Made by a program: the position numbers and the translations under genes. DNA of 64,000 nucleotides from Schoenoplectus triqueter (lineage: Eukaryota; Streptophyta; Magnoliopsida; Poales; Cyperaceae), in contig CAXKVV010000081.1 in assembly GCA_964058805.1 (NCBI GenBank), positions 434,001 through 498,000 of the forward strand, written 5' to 3'. Shown here one piece after another: positions 23,563 to 35,083 of this stretch. Positions within the stretch are counted from its first letter, which is position 1, and the number at the start of each line of letters is the position of its first letter. Under the pieces are notes generated by a model that saw only the letters and a program-made list of their open reading frames with translations, did no database searches and was not told the origin of the DNA.

Positions 23563-24398
23563 ATACTCGAGACTAAGTCAATACTACCTAGGTTCGACGT
23601 CAGAAGCGCCAAGTGCACTGCCCTTAAACCGCGTATTGGTTAAAGCCTAAAATGATCCGCCATAGCTCCATCCAGTGTACTGACTCGTTTGAGACAACTA
23701 TGAGTCTATGAGTTCATACAAGTTAGCAACATATATTACTACACAATTTGAGAAGCATAGTATCTCTCCACCAATACTTCTCTCCACGAGTCTCTTGAGG
23801 CCTGCTCTTCCCCTTGACAACGGAAGAAAGAAAATCAATTAATAGCCACCTCTCTCTCTCTCTCTCTCCGTCTCTTTCCTCCTCTCCCTGGTTGCCGATC
23901 TCGAATCTCGGTTCTCCTACTACTCTGACTGCCATCTCCGCCGCATCAGTTCTTCAGGTTTCTCAATCTCCTTGTCTCAATTTTTTTTTTTAAATTTAAT
24001 CTGTTGTGGTAATAAATTCGCCTTTCTCGGCGATTTGATTTCTCCGATCCAATAGTTTTCCTTTCTGTGCTTCAGCTTCCTTTGACCGTACTAGCTCGAT
24101 TTTTCACTTTGTATAATCAATTGGGTGGTTGCAAGTCAGCTGGGCCTACTCCTATTGAAGACGATCAGTCTTGGTTTGGGGCCAGCTGTTCAGTGACTTG
24201 GCACACAATTCACCTTCCCCAATCTGGATTTCATTTGGACCTGCATTGGAGCTTGCCTATATAAAAGTTTTTTATTTACTAAATTGTTGTTGAACAACTT
24301 GTGGAGCAGGTTGATATTTTATTGGAGCTAAGAGTAACAGATTTGGGGTTTGTGAATATTGTTGTGGCATCCTTTAAACTGCCAAGGTGTTATTGTTG
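23563..24398 (+). promoter_or_regulatory. Promoter/leader region of the UBC gene
   Basis: CT-rich leader (tctctctctctctctccg near 23852-23870) with a possible leader intron whose acceptor lies near 24309 (gagcag) before the ATG at 24399. Transcription start not determinable from sequence. Confidence 0.4.
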
Positions 24399-27300
24399 AT
24401 GGCTGAGAGGGGTTGTGTGAAGCGCCTTCAGAAGGAATATCACTCGATTTGCAAGGTACTTATTTACTTCCAATTCTGAATTTTGTTAATTATAAATTTG
24501 TTAGTTAAATTTTATGGAAATTTAAATTGTACCATGGGCTCTGGTAATTAACAAAGCAAGGTTACATTGTTGAGATTACCAGTGATCACATATTGACATG
24601 TTCTGATTTGGCCCCTTGTTAACCAATTATTAACTGTGAACTGTTATCAATCTGTACTGAAATGAGAAACAAAATGCAGTATCATCTGGCAATGCCTGCC
24701 CCAATTTTTTTCAAACAGTTTTATTATCTGTTTGATTGACAGACAAAGTAGAAAATTAATTGTACAAATCCAAATTTCTGGGTTGACACATTTGTACGAT
24801 ACTATGTTATTTGTTATAATTTGCTTTGGATGTGCATTTTAACCTTATACATATGCTGGTGCTAGACTGCTAGACAGTTTTATAGAATATCCAACTGTAC
24901 TCCATCATTACATTATTTGTGCATTAGACACTAGCTACTTCCAAACTTGGAATTGGCATTTCACAGAACAGCCAATTCTTCTTTGTATATCAAGCCGAAC
25001 TGTCCAACTGTTTAAACCTAAAAACAACCCTAACAGGATATATTATTTGGTATATATGCTTTTGATTTTCGGGAAGTGAAGCCGTAGAAGTTCTTCCCGG
25101 CAACAAGGAAAGGGTGGAGAGGGGGGTTGTGGCTCTTATTGTCCAATATTAGTAACCACGGAACTGTTTAGAAATTAATATTAGCAAATTTGCATAGGAA
25201 ATTATCGCAAAGATATAATGCGAAATAGCTATGACTTTAATGTTTAAATTTTTGCTGCATTAGAATTGTTGTATATACTAACCCTTTATGGATAATTTTC
25301 TGTGCAGGAACCACCTCCACAGATAATAGCTCGTCCATCTCCTAGTGATATACTGGAGTGGCGTGAGTACCATTTCCCTTGTCTCTTACATAATTTGCAT
25401 GCATTGATCATATATCATTTTATAATTTGGTATACTTCACTCGGACATCTTTTCTCTGCTAAAATTTTTTCAGGCCCTCTCTTTCGAACATAATTTTCTC
25501 ATAACCACAACTAAACACAAATTAATTAAAAATAGTAATGCACTACACAAGAAAAGGGCAATAATTTAAGACGTTCAGTTTGTTATGTGATATAGTTATG
25601 ATTTGAATTGTTACTAACCATTTTCTATACTAATTTGTTTGCTAGATTATGTACTTGAAGGAAGTGAAGGGACTCCTTTTGCTGGTAATATTTTTAGTTG
25701 ATTGTATAATTTTATTTCCGTGCTTGTATATAGGGTTTTACAGTGACATATGCTAATCCAAATATTAGTGGTACTGTTCTGCTAGATAGCTATTTTGTTT
25801 CTATACTAATTTGTAAAAGCTGTTTGCACATACACTATACGAAACTGGCCAGTGTTATTATACGGGAATGTAATGAAGATTCACTACAGACCATGCTGAA
25901 CTGGTTAGTGATAATACTGAAATGTATTGCAGATTTACTGGCTGGTGTGGTAATCAATTGTATGCATGAACCATGCTGAACTGGCCAGTGTTAATACCAA
26001 AATGTATTGCGGATTTATTGGTTGGTGTGGTAATCAATTGTATGCATGTAATTTTTGTTTGAAACATTGACTGATTTTCTTTTATTCACAATCTATGGAA
26101 CTATTATACTCACTTTATACTTGTGTTGTTGAACTGTTTGATTCTGAAGGTGGAATTTATTATGGAAAACTCAAATTTCCATCTGATTATCCTTTCAAAC
26201 CACCAGGTATCAGGTAACTTCAGTGGGCAAGCTCTTGTCATAATGGAACAAAATTTTACCCCCATATTTTGTGATTTATGTTCTTTTGTTGTTGTTGTTT
26301 TTCCAGTATGACAACGCCAAATGGGAGATTTGCCCCTCACAAGAGGATCTGTCTATCAATGAGTGACTGTAAGCTTAAGAATATTTACTTTTCCTTCTTG
26401 CCTATGATACCTTCCTACTAATTACTAAATAATGTTCTAATGTTCTTCTTTTACTAATGTCATGCAGTTCATCCTGAGTCCTGGAATCCCATGTGGTCTG
26501 TGTCTAGGTAAGCTGAACTTGAACAGATTATTTGATCATTTCTAAAAAAAAAAATTCTACTATTCTTCTTATTTTGTTTTTTTTTTCTCTTTGGTGCAGC
26601 ATTCTGACTGGGCTTCTCTCTTTCATGGTAAATTTATTTCATTTTCATAAAGTATTATCAAGTAGATTAAGTTTCTATTGTTTCTCAAGGAATTGGCATG
26701 CTGAGCTGCATGTGTCTGTATGCAACTGGTATGGTATAACATTTTGAATTAGTCCATAAATGTCTTTTCCTGTATTTTTTTTTTCTATCCACTGTTGGCT
26801 GTTGAACTAATCTTATAATAACAATTATAATCCTATACAATTCAAAAGTTCTATGCATGACAGTTAGGCAATGTCTTGCTGTCAATGACTGAAAATGTCA
26901 ATTTTTGAAAGTGCTCACTAAATGACATTTGAAGTAGGAAACACATTGTTTAAATCATAATTGGGTGGATGAGATTTTTTTTTTTCAGTGCTATCTTTCT
27001 GATCTTGCATGCATGTAGATGGATGATGGCATGACGACTGGCAGCATTAGGACCACTGACGAAGAGAAACGCAAGCTAGCAAAAGCTTCCCTTGCATACA
27101 ATTGTGAGAGGTACCTTATTCTTTACATCTTCTTGCAACTACAACTTTCAAGTACTAAAAAATAATTACAATGGTTCTGTTTTCCTTTTTCAGCAATAAC
27201 TGCCCTAACTTCAGGAAACTCTTTCCAGAATATGTGGAGAAATATAACCAGAAACAGGCCCCTCATTTAACAACTCCAAAATCAGAGCTGCTGGATAGGC

Positions 27301-27500
27301 ATTCAGTCGAGACCCATCCAATTCCCTCTCCAACAATTCCAGCTGGAACAGTGGCTGTTACAGAACGAGAGGCTAGACAACTAGCTAATGGCGGAGTTGC
27401 TGTAAAAGGCAAAGCCAAAAAGCAAGTGCCCTTTTGGCTAGTATTTCTTCTTGTATCGGTCTTTGGCATGGTCATGGCTTTGCCTCTTCTACAACTCTGA
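24399..27500 (+). CDS. UBC34: Tail-anchored ubiquitin-conjugating enzyme E2 (UBC33/34, Ube2J2 type)
   Basis: Nine coding exons: 24399-24455, 25308-25362, 25646-25684, 26150-26213, 26307-26368, 26468-26507, 26600-26627, 27019-27110, 27194-27500. All have GT-AG borders and join in frame to 247 residues. The E2 core shows [46 protein letters not shown] and [18 protein letters not shown]. Cys87 in ICLS is the expected thioester residue of the Ube2J subfamily. A hydrophobic C-terminal anchor (about 225-243) ends in ALPLLQL, as in Arabidopsis UBC33/34, which sit on the ER membrane and act in ER-associated degradation. The linker between core and anchor is somewhat shorter than in Arabidopsis. Start chosen because [14 protein letters not shown] matches family N-termini. 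Looks intact. UBC33 and UBC34 cannot be told apart here. Confidence 0.94.
25890..26049. repeat. 80-bp tandem duplication inside UBC intron 3
   Basis: The unit starting accatgctgaactgg at 25890 is repeated at 25970 with a few mismatches. A partial earlier copy (actggccagtgttatta) is seen near 25845. Confidence 0.85.
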
Positions 27501-27876
27501 GGCAAAAGTTCAAAAAATAATTTGAAAGTTTTGTACAGTTTGGGTTAGAGAATGATGTGCTTAATTTCCATTTTTTTTTCTTTTTCCTTTTGTTTGGTAG
27601 ACTGGGTGAAAGTCTTTCTGACATGCAGCCGTGCTGCAGTTTTAACTGGAATCTATATATTATACTAGTTGACGGCTTGTCCTTCTGTAGGTTGTATGAA
27701 TCGCTTGATCAAATATCCATTGTTGGAGTCTGTTTGAGTCATCATTGCGTTGATTCTGTCCTCTTTTGCTGCACTGTCAGTGCGCACTATGATTTTTTTT
27801 TTTTTTTATAGGAGGGCAAGTTTAAAAGTTTTTGACATTATTTGGATCATTTCAGATACTCCAACTGATGTCTAAC
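27501..27876 (+). other. 3' flank/UTR of UBC gene
   Basis: T-rich sequence after the stop with several aataat/ataa signals. No further gene. Confidence 0.4.
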
Positions 27877-28220
27877 TGTTACAACAGAATCAATAAGAAG
27901 ACTCATGAACTTCATAGATAATAGAATTAGTTAGACATTAAATGTATTTAGTCATTGTATTATTTGACAGTTAAATTTAGAGGCTTTCTCTATAAATACA
28001 TGTAATTTGTTGCTGTGAAATAATGAGAATTCAATATATTTAAAAAATCTTTTCTCTGTCTTATACTTCGTTTATGGTATCAGAGTCATATGGCTTGCAC
28101 CATGGCCTCTGCTCCTCCCTCTAATTCTATCTCTTCTCCTTCATCTACCATTTCATCTCTCTATCCAATTATCCCCTTAACCCTTCCAATTTCCAATGTA
28201 CACAGGAGGGGTATGCAATA
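27877..28220 (+). mobile_element. Truncated Copia element: 5' LTR, PBS and start of gag
   Basis: The LTR begins TGTTACAACAG at 27877 and contains TATAAATA (27991-27998). It is followed at 28075 by TGGTATCAGAG, the initiator-methionine tRNA primer-binding site typical of plant Copia elements. A reading frame opens at 28090 (MACTMASAPPSNSISS), like the Ser-rich start of Copia gag, and breaks off near 28220. No 3' LTR is nearby, so most of the element is lost. Confidence 0.75.
28075..28085 (+). other. Copia primer-binding site
   Basis: TGGTATCAGAG, complementary to the 3' end of initiator tRNA-Met, immediately after the LTR. Confidence 0.75.
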
Positions 28221-28816
28221 ATTGGTTGCATCATTGCATGCTATTGAACCTTTTAGCGGGAATGAACTCACTATTCGTTTGGAAAAGTAGGCCCTACTAT
28301 TTTATTATGGGTTGTTGCCTTGTTGGATTCAAAGAATATTACAAGAATAGTGTAATTTTAAATAGTAATAGTGGAAGAGTGCAAGGAAGTGTGTTAGATG
28401 AAGAGTGCTATTTTTTAAACTATTTGGAAGAGTGAAATATTTTTGACAGAATATTAATTGAAATTGTATAATGTTATTAGTATTTTTATATATTAGATAA
28501 AGTAAAAGACCAAAATACACCGTCAAATTTGAATCTCATTCTTTTTATAAACACATATGATTTGAGTTGACAAATAGATATGATACTGGTCCTTAAAAAT
28601 TCAAAAAGAAGTTTCAGTTATAAATTTGCAGCTTACATCGATATCAGCATCGGGGCGATGATATATATATTTTTTTATTCTTAGATATGTTTAAATACAA
28701 TTTTTATTAATTTAAGGACGGTGATGTTTTCTGCCTTGAAGCAAATTAGCAAAGCCTTATTATTACTTATACCTATTGTACTACCTGATATTGGCAACGA
28801 GTACTAAAATTCAAGA
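28221..28816. other. Intergenic stretch with foldback-element arm relic
   Basis: Positions about 28370-28445 carry actatttggaagagtgaaat and related units like the arms of the foldback element at 33013-35083, suggesting a degraded relative. No gene recognised. Confidence 0.4.
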
Positions 28817-28821
28817 GAAAC

Positions 28822-29287
28822 TGTTATAATATGATATATCTCGGTGGAGGGAAGAGAGAACAATTCTAAAATTTCTTTCTATTCAAACTATATCTTCTAT
28901 TTCTCTTACACTTTTCTCTTCTCTCTTACTTGCTTACAACAGAATACAAGTCTATTTATAGCCTTAGAAATGACTCTTAAAATTCGTAATAAAAACATAT
29001 AATAAAAACAGAATTCTAAACAGCACCCTTTCAGCTGACACCCTTTCACTAAAATCATCATAACTCTCTGTAGGGAACACCAAACGACTTGGAATTTGAA
29101 CCATTGGAAACTAGACTTCAAGAGCTTTCCATCCATAGGTCATACACTAAATTCCACGTCCATTTGCCCCTTCAAATGCTGTCATTAATCAGCCTTAAAA
29201 TTCTGCCAAAGTGCTGAAGCCAAAAAGTCTCCTTTTATTTCCTAATTTATTTAACTTTAATACTAAAATTAAGTTTATCTTTCAACA
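28822..29287 (-). mobile_element. Solo LTR of a Copia-type retrotransposon
   Basis: The 466-bp segment begins TGTTATAATATG and ends CTTTCAACA on the plus strand, with the 5-bp duplication GAAAC on both sides (28817-28821 and 29288-29292). Read on the minus strand it has a clear TATAAATA (28953-28960) in GGCTATAAATAGACTTG and a downstream leader, which sets the orientation. No internal coding region, so it formed by LTR-LTR recombination. Confidence 0.85.
28953..28960 (-). promoter_or_regulatory. TATA box of solo LTR
   Basis: TATAAATA on the minus strand within the solo LTR. Confidence 0.6.
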
Positions 29288-29292
29288 GAAAC

Positions 29293-30090
29293 TCGATGAT
29301 TACTTTAAAGTTTAACGGTAAGTTGAAGTGCGATCTAAATGGATGCTGCCACAATGTAGAAGAAAACCAAATAGTTCAAAATTAAATGGTTTAATTGAAA
29401 TTTAATTAAATCGATATATTTGTACATCTCTACTTTTTGACATTTCTTTTAGATTGTTGGGAAAATAGTTTCAAAAATATAGAAAATAAATAAAATAAAG
29501 TTAAAGTTAAAAAATAAGCGCAATTTGGAAAAATCTAAACAAAAAAATACATACTAAATTTGAAACAATAATGTAAAAATAAAATATAATGTTATTTTTT
29601 TCACTAAATGTGTTTTGTTGGAATTCATGAACGCTGTCACAGTACATTTGTGTCATAATTTCTGTTTTTATGAAAAATGTGTTGGAATTAATTATTATTA
29701 ATTACAACATGTATGGGTTTATATGTAATAAATATATATTATATAATAGACTGTCAAATTATATCCGTTATGAAGTGATCAAATCTGTATCGGATTTAAT
29801 ATGTATCATGAGAAGTGGGTCATTTAATGTGTAGAATGTGTATTAATGACTTTATGATTTAGTGATGGTCTAAATTATATAAAGTTTGATAATAATACAA
29901 TTATACTATTGGTTTCTGGAGAACACAACTATAGATAGTTTTCTGATTAAGCAACGAACCCGTTAAGAGAGATTTGAATCTGATATGGACCCGCTAAGAA
30001 ATAAATGCTCTCAGTTATGGACGCCCATTATATACAGTGAGACTGTTGGTTTTCGAAATGAATTTTCTATGAGTGCTTTTATATGTGCAG
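29293..30090. other. AT-rich stretch, possible LTR fragment before SDH relic
   Basis: From about 29660 the sequence (tgttggaattaattatta, later attatataaagtttg) looks like the start and TATA region of another LTR that runs up to the first saccharopine dehydrogenase exon. A second terminus is not visible. This could mark the breakpoint that removed the upstream gene half; that is inference. Confidence 0.35.
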
Positions 30091-32701
30091 ACTGTAGAAG
30101 GTATTACAACTCAACAGCCATTCAGCTTGATGTGAAAGATTTGAAGAAACTTTCTTTTTATGTGTCACAGGTAGAAATATATATTTTCATAAAGTACATA
30201 AAAGGATGAATGATTCCTGTTTTTGTATTCTATCTTGAATTTTAGGTTCAGTGCTGCTCAACCTTAGTATCAGATGGGGTACATGGTATTGTGCTATATG
30301 ATAAACATGATACGCTGAAGCCTAGAATCTGTAAATTTATGTGTCAGAAATAAATATATTTTCTTTACTTCTGTAATGTAGGTAGAGGTTGTGGTTAGTT
30401 TGTTGCCTCCTAGCTTTCATTCTTCTATTGCCATTGTTTGCATTGAGGTACTTATTTTCCCCCTTTTATTTGTATCTTGGCTATCTCAAGTCAACTATGC
30501 CCTATTTCTAAGAGAAATTAAAACAAAGGAAAACCTTTTATTGTACTGACAGCACAAGAAGCACATGGTTACAGCAAGCTATGTGGATGATTCAATGTCA
30601 AAACTAGATAGTGTTGCAAAAGGTGCTGGAGTGGCAATCCTTTGTGAAATGGGCCTTGATCCTGGCATTGGTACTCATGTTTTACTGTCAATTTAAATTA
30701 AAGAATTTGAAGTACAACTTGTGAATGCAAAAAAAAAAAAAAAAAAAAATTCCAGTCAAGAACAAGAAATTTCTTAATTTTCTCCATCATTTTATATGCA
30801 TGATAATCCATGATTGATGTTATGCATGTTATTTTAGATCACATGATGGCAATGAAGATGATTGATGAAGCCCATGAAAGAGGAGGAAAGGTCAAAAGTT
30901 TCACTTCTTATTGTGGTGGACTTCCTTCTCCTGCTGCCACGAACAATCCTCTTGCATACAAATTCAGGTCAACAAGGATCAATCTTAAAAACATGCATTT
31001 ATTATTCAAAATCTCTCAGAAATACTATTTATTTTTCAAAATCTGTAGAAATGCCATTTGTCTTTCATAAGGGGAAATTTTGTGGGGATGATTTAGGGTG
31101 TTTTCTTGTGGTCATTAGTTTTTCTCTTATTGCAAATGCAATTGGAATATTTCTTTTGTTATTGAGACTCTTCTTTTATTTAATTATAGTTGGAATCCAG
31201 CTGGTGCTATCCGAGCAGGGAGAAACCCAGCTACATACAAGCTTCAAGGAGAGACTTATAATGTCGATGGTCTGTTCTCCTTTTTATTTTCTTGGACCCA
31301 TGTGAATTCTCCATTCAACACTACAGTTTTGTTGTGCAAAATTTTCATGTTTTTCCATGGCAAATTTAAAGCAGGAAAAGATTTGCACTACTCCGCAAAG
31401 AGCTTCCGATTGTCAAGTCTCCCAGCTTTTGCTCTAGAGCATCTACCAAATAGAAATTCATTGACTTATGGAGATTATTATGGTATCTCAAAGGAGGCAT
31501 CTACCATATACAGAGCTACACTTCGTTATGAAGGTTAAGTCTAATTCATCTATTTGTTACTAGGTACTGTTATAGTATTGGACATCTGCATTTTTTGAAT
31601 TTCAAGTTCGAACTTTTTCATTTCTCCAGGCTTCAGTGAAATAATGGCTACTTTGGGCAAAATTGGATTCTTTGAAATGGAACCCCATCCATTTATCAAG
31701 GCAGCTCCTCGTCCAACTTTCCAGTCTTTTCTTAATCAGCTTCTTGGTTTAGACAAATCATCAAATTTAAAGGATGATGTTTGATTCAAAGGTTGTTTCA
31801 GCTAGGACTTTGCAAAGACACAACAGCCTACAAGACAGTCAAAACTATGAAGTACGAATATTGACCCAATTAAAATATTGATCCAAATCTCCCGTCAAAA
31901 CTGGAGATTTGGATTATATTTGTAAATTTGACATTATGACCTGTGGATTTACGTATGTACTGAATACAAATTACTTAGGTTCTTGGGACTCCATGAGGAT
32001 GTGGTCATTCCACAGTCATGTTCAAGTGCATTTGAGATTATATGTGCTCGAATGGAAGAGATGTTAACATACAAAAACGATGAGCAGGTCAAATTTGTTT
32101 CATAATTAAGGAAAATACAAGTGTGAGAAAACTTCATATTTTTTAAACATTCTTAATATCGGCAATGCATTTCATAATAATAGGATATGGTTCTGTTGTA
32201 TCATGAAGTGGAGGTGGAGTTTCCTGACAGCCAGCTGACAGAAAAGCACCTAGCAACGGTTCTAGAGTTTGGAAGGATGAAAAATGGAAAATCCACTAGT
32301 GCAATGGCACTTACTGTAGGGGTAACGGCTGCAATTGGAGCACTGGTACTTTGTAATCAATTTTCTTTTTGAAAATGTTGATGTTCTTTATGTTGTCATA
32401 TTTGTTAATCAGTGGTAGTGAATCTGTTTGTTGAGTATATGTAACTGATTGCCTTTTTCCTGATTTCCTATTGCAGCTATTACTCCAGAATAGATTGCAA
32501 AAGAGAGGTGTTGTTCGACCTCTAGACTCTGAGGTCTACATACCAGGTGCTTTTCATTCCCAAGGAAAAAAAAGGAAAAACCATTGGATGTAGTTGTGTT
32601 CTGATAATTTTTTTCTCATCTGTGATATGTGTGTTTTGGCAGCTTTGAAGATGCTGGAGACAGCCGGTATAAAGCTACTGGAGGAAGTAGAGAAATCATG
32701 A
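30091..32701 (+). pseudogene. Saccharopine dehydrogenase domain of LKR/SDH, 5'-truncated and frameshifted
   Basis: Eleven exons: 30091-30170, 30382-30447, 30553-30670, 30838-30967, 31190-31269, 31375-31533, 31630-31851, 31979-32087, 32184-32345, 32477-32546, 32643-32701. They match plant lysine-ketoglutarate reductase/saccharopine dehydrogenase, the bifunctional lysine-degradation enzyme, from the end of the NAD-binding domain onward: [19 protein letters not shown] [73 protein letters not shown]. The whole LKR half and the GxGxxG loop are absent. Exon 1 reads TVEGI in one frame and IQLDVKDLKKL in another, a one-base loss. Exon 7 hits TGA after LKDDV, while the neighbouring frame continues IQRLFQLGLCKDTTAYKTVK. 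The copy is therefore inactive, though splice sites survive. Confidence 0.9.
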
Positions 32702-33012
32702 ATGTTTATAAAGTTAAACTGAAATGGTAATTAAGAGTTTATATACTGTAGTCTGTACTAGCTTCTGTTGATATGTGGAATTAGTTAAGAGAATAATCTG
32801 CAATATATCCCTATGCAAAAAGGCTAGTTAGTGGAAAGCAATAAGGCCCGTTATATAATTTCTTAAAGTTTGTTACTTGTAATATATATGGAATGTCATT
32901 TTTTTTAGAATGAGACAGGCAATCTGGCATTGGTGTCTGGTATTAGAACTGAAGTCAATGTTTAGTATTTGGCATTGGTGCACATTATGCTCACTAAGAT
33001 TGTCAACATCTA
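32702..33012. other. 3' flank of SDH relic
   Basis: T-rich non-coding sequence, no feature noticed. Confidence 0.4.
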
Positions 33013-33775
33013 AGGGTTCGTTTGGCAAATCAACGAATAGTTTTAGAAGAGTGGTAATTTTGGAAGAGTAATAAAATAGTGTCTTTTTGGAAGAGTGATA
33101 GAATAGTGATATTTTTGACTATTCGGAAGAGCGAAAATATTGTTTAGCAGTTGTTAATCAGAATAGTTAAAGTATGAATAATTATGATACTAACAATGAT
33201 TATGATAATAAAAACAATAGTAAAATAATAATAATAATAATAATAATAATCATAATAAAAATAATATAATAATAATCATAATCGTAATCAAAATAATATA
33301 ATAATAAAAATTATAATCATAATAATAATAATAATAAATAATAGTAATAACTATAATATAATCATCACTATAATCATAATATAATGATATAATGATAATA
33401 TAATCATAATCAAAATATAATAATAAATAATTATAATATAATAATATAATAATAATAATAAAATAATAATATCATAATAATAAATAATCATAATTATCAT
33501 AATATAATAATAAAATAATAAAATAATAATAATAATAATAAATAATAAATTTAATAATATAATAATAAAATAATCATAATAATAAATAATCATAATTATA
33601 ATAATATAATAAAGTAATCATATTTATATTCATAATATAATAATATAATACTAATATTGATGATAAAAAAATAATAATCATAATATTAATATAATAATAA
33701 ATCATAATAAAATATAATATAATAATATAATACTAATAAATCGTAACCATAATCATAATCATAATCATAATAGAA

Positions 33776-33981
33776 TAATATAATACAACATAATCAAACA
33801 ATAATCGCTATTAATTCGTCGGAAAATCTTTTCCGACGAATTAATTTGCCAAATGAATTTTAGACTAAGTAGAAGAGTTCGTAAGAGTGCTAATCTGGTA
33901 TACCAAGTGATAGGTGGTATACCGGATTAGCTCTCGTCGGAATAGCGATTATTGTTTGATTATGTTGTATTATATTATTAT
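33776..33981. repeat. Central palindrome of the foldback element
   Basis: About 37-39-bp near-perfect inverted arms around a 130-bp loop with two internal hairpins. Such a sequence would extrude or form a hairpin RNA if transcribed. Confidence 0.8.
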
Positions 33982-34074
33982 ATTATGATTATAATTATGA
34001 TCATGATTTTATTATTATTATTATTATTATTATACTATTATATTATTATAACAATAATTATTATTATATTAACA

Positions 34075-34084
34075 TCACTGTTAA
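34075..34084. repeat. MITE target-site duplication, left
   Basis: TCACTGTTAA, identical to 34498-34507. Confidence 0.88.
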
Positions 34085-34497
34085 GAGTAAAGATACCATG
34101 AGCTTAAACTCACGGAGGTCTTCCGTGAGCTTAACTAAAAAAAACACATCAAATCATCTCCAAATTTAATTTATCATCCTCATTAAATTTTTTATATGAA
34201 AATCTTGTGGGATGCATAAATTTGGAGTGTTTTGAGCTTTTTAAGTCACCGTTTTTAATTTTTAAAAATAATGTTCAAGTATTGAATATATTATTATTAT
34301 GTTTAGAGCTGATTTTCAAAAATTAAAAACTATGACTTAAAAAGCTCAAAAAACTCTAAATTTTTGCATCCCATAAGATTTTCATATAAAGAATTTAATG
34401 AGCATGATAAATTAAAATTTGAAGACGATTTGATATGTTTTTTGAGTTAAGCTCATGGAAGTCCTTCGTGAGCTTAAAACTCACGGTATCTTTACTC
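34085..34497. mobile_element. Mutator-type MITE nested in the foldback element
   Basis: 413 bp with inverted ends gagtaaagataccatgag / gagtaaagataccgtgag, flanked by an identical 10-bp duplication TCACTGTTAA (34075-34084 and 34498-34507). A 9-11-bp duplication is the hallmark of Mutator-like elements. The interior has further inverted pairs (tttgagctttttaagtca / tgacttaaaaagctcaaa). No coding. A related copy lies at about 21240-21608. Confidence 0.88.
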
Positions 34498-34507
34498 TCA
34501 CTGTTAA
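34498..34507. repeat. MITE target-site duplication, right
   Basis: TCACTGTTAA, identical to 34075-34084. Confidence 0.88.
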
Positions 34508-35083
34508 TATTATTATTATATAATTAATTTTATTATTATAGTATAATAATTATGATTTTAGTATTATATTATGAAATTATGATTATAAATATGATTATAT
34601 TATTATGATCATGATTATTTATTATTATATTATTATATAATGATTATGGGTATATTATTTTGATTATGACTATGATTATTATTACTTATTATTATTTTTA
34701 TATTATGATTATAGTTATAATTATATTACAATTATATTATTATGATTATAATTATTTATTATTATAATTATATTATTATAATTACAATTATTTATTATTA
34801 TTATTATATTATTATTTATTATGATCATAATTATGAATTATGATCATTATTTTATTATTATTACTATTATTATTATCATAATCATCATTGTTAGTATCAT
34901 AATTATTCATATTTTAACTATTCTGATTAACAACTATCAATTAATATTTTTTGCTCTTTTAAATAGTCTAAAATATAACTCTTCTATCACTCTTCTATCA
35001 CTCTTCAAAAAATACACTATTCCATCATTCTTTCTAAATTATCACTCTTCCAAAATTATTCCTTAATTTGCAAAACTAACCCT

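Larger units (their letters stand above)
33013..35083. mobile_element. Foldback-type element with about 0.75-kb TAA-rich inverted arms
   Basis: The left end agggttcgtttggcaaatc and the inverted right end agggttagttttgcaaatt start long inverted arms. Both pass through ggaagagtgat-type repeats, then (ATA)n-rich sequence, and meet at perfect arms around the centre (left about 33776-33812, right about 33943-33981, including aacataatcaaacaataatc). The central loop of about 130 bp carries its own small palindromes (ttcgtcgga...tccgacgaa; gctaatctggtatacc...ggtataccggattagc). Non-coding. A 413-bp MITE sits in the right arm. No clear target duplication. Confidence 0.75.

Noticed and set aside
29985..30209. 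Frame starting MDPLRNKCSQ as an alternative start for the SDH gene
   Set aside because: The first part has no SDH similarity; the true homology begins after a splice acceptor at 30091 and is frameshifted.
33351..33593. 80-residue Ile/Tyr frame
   Set aside because: Translation of TAA-type repeats in the foldback arm.
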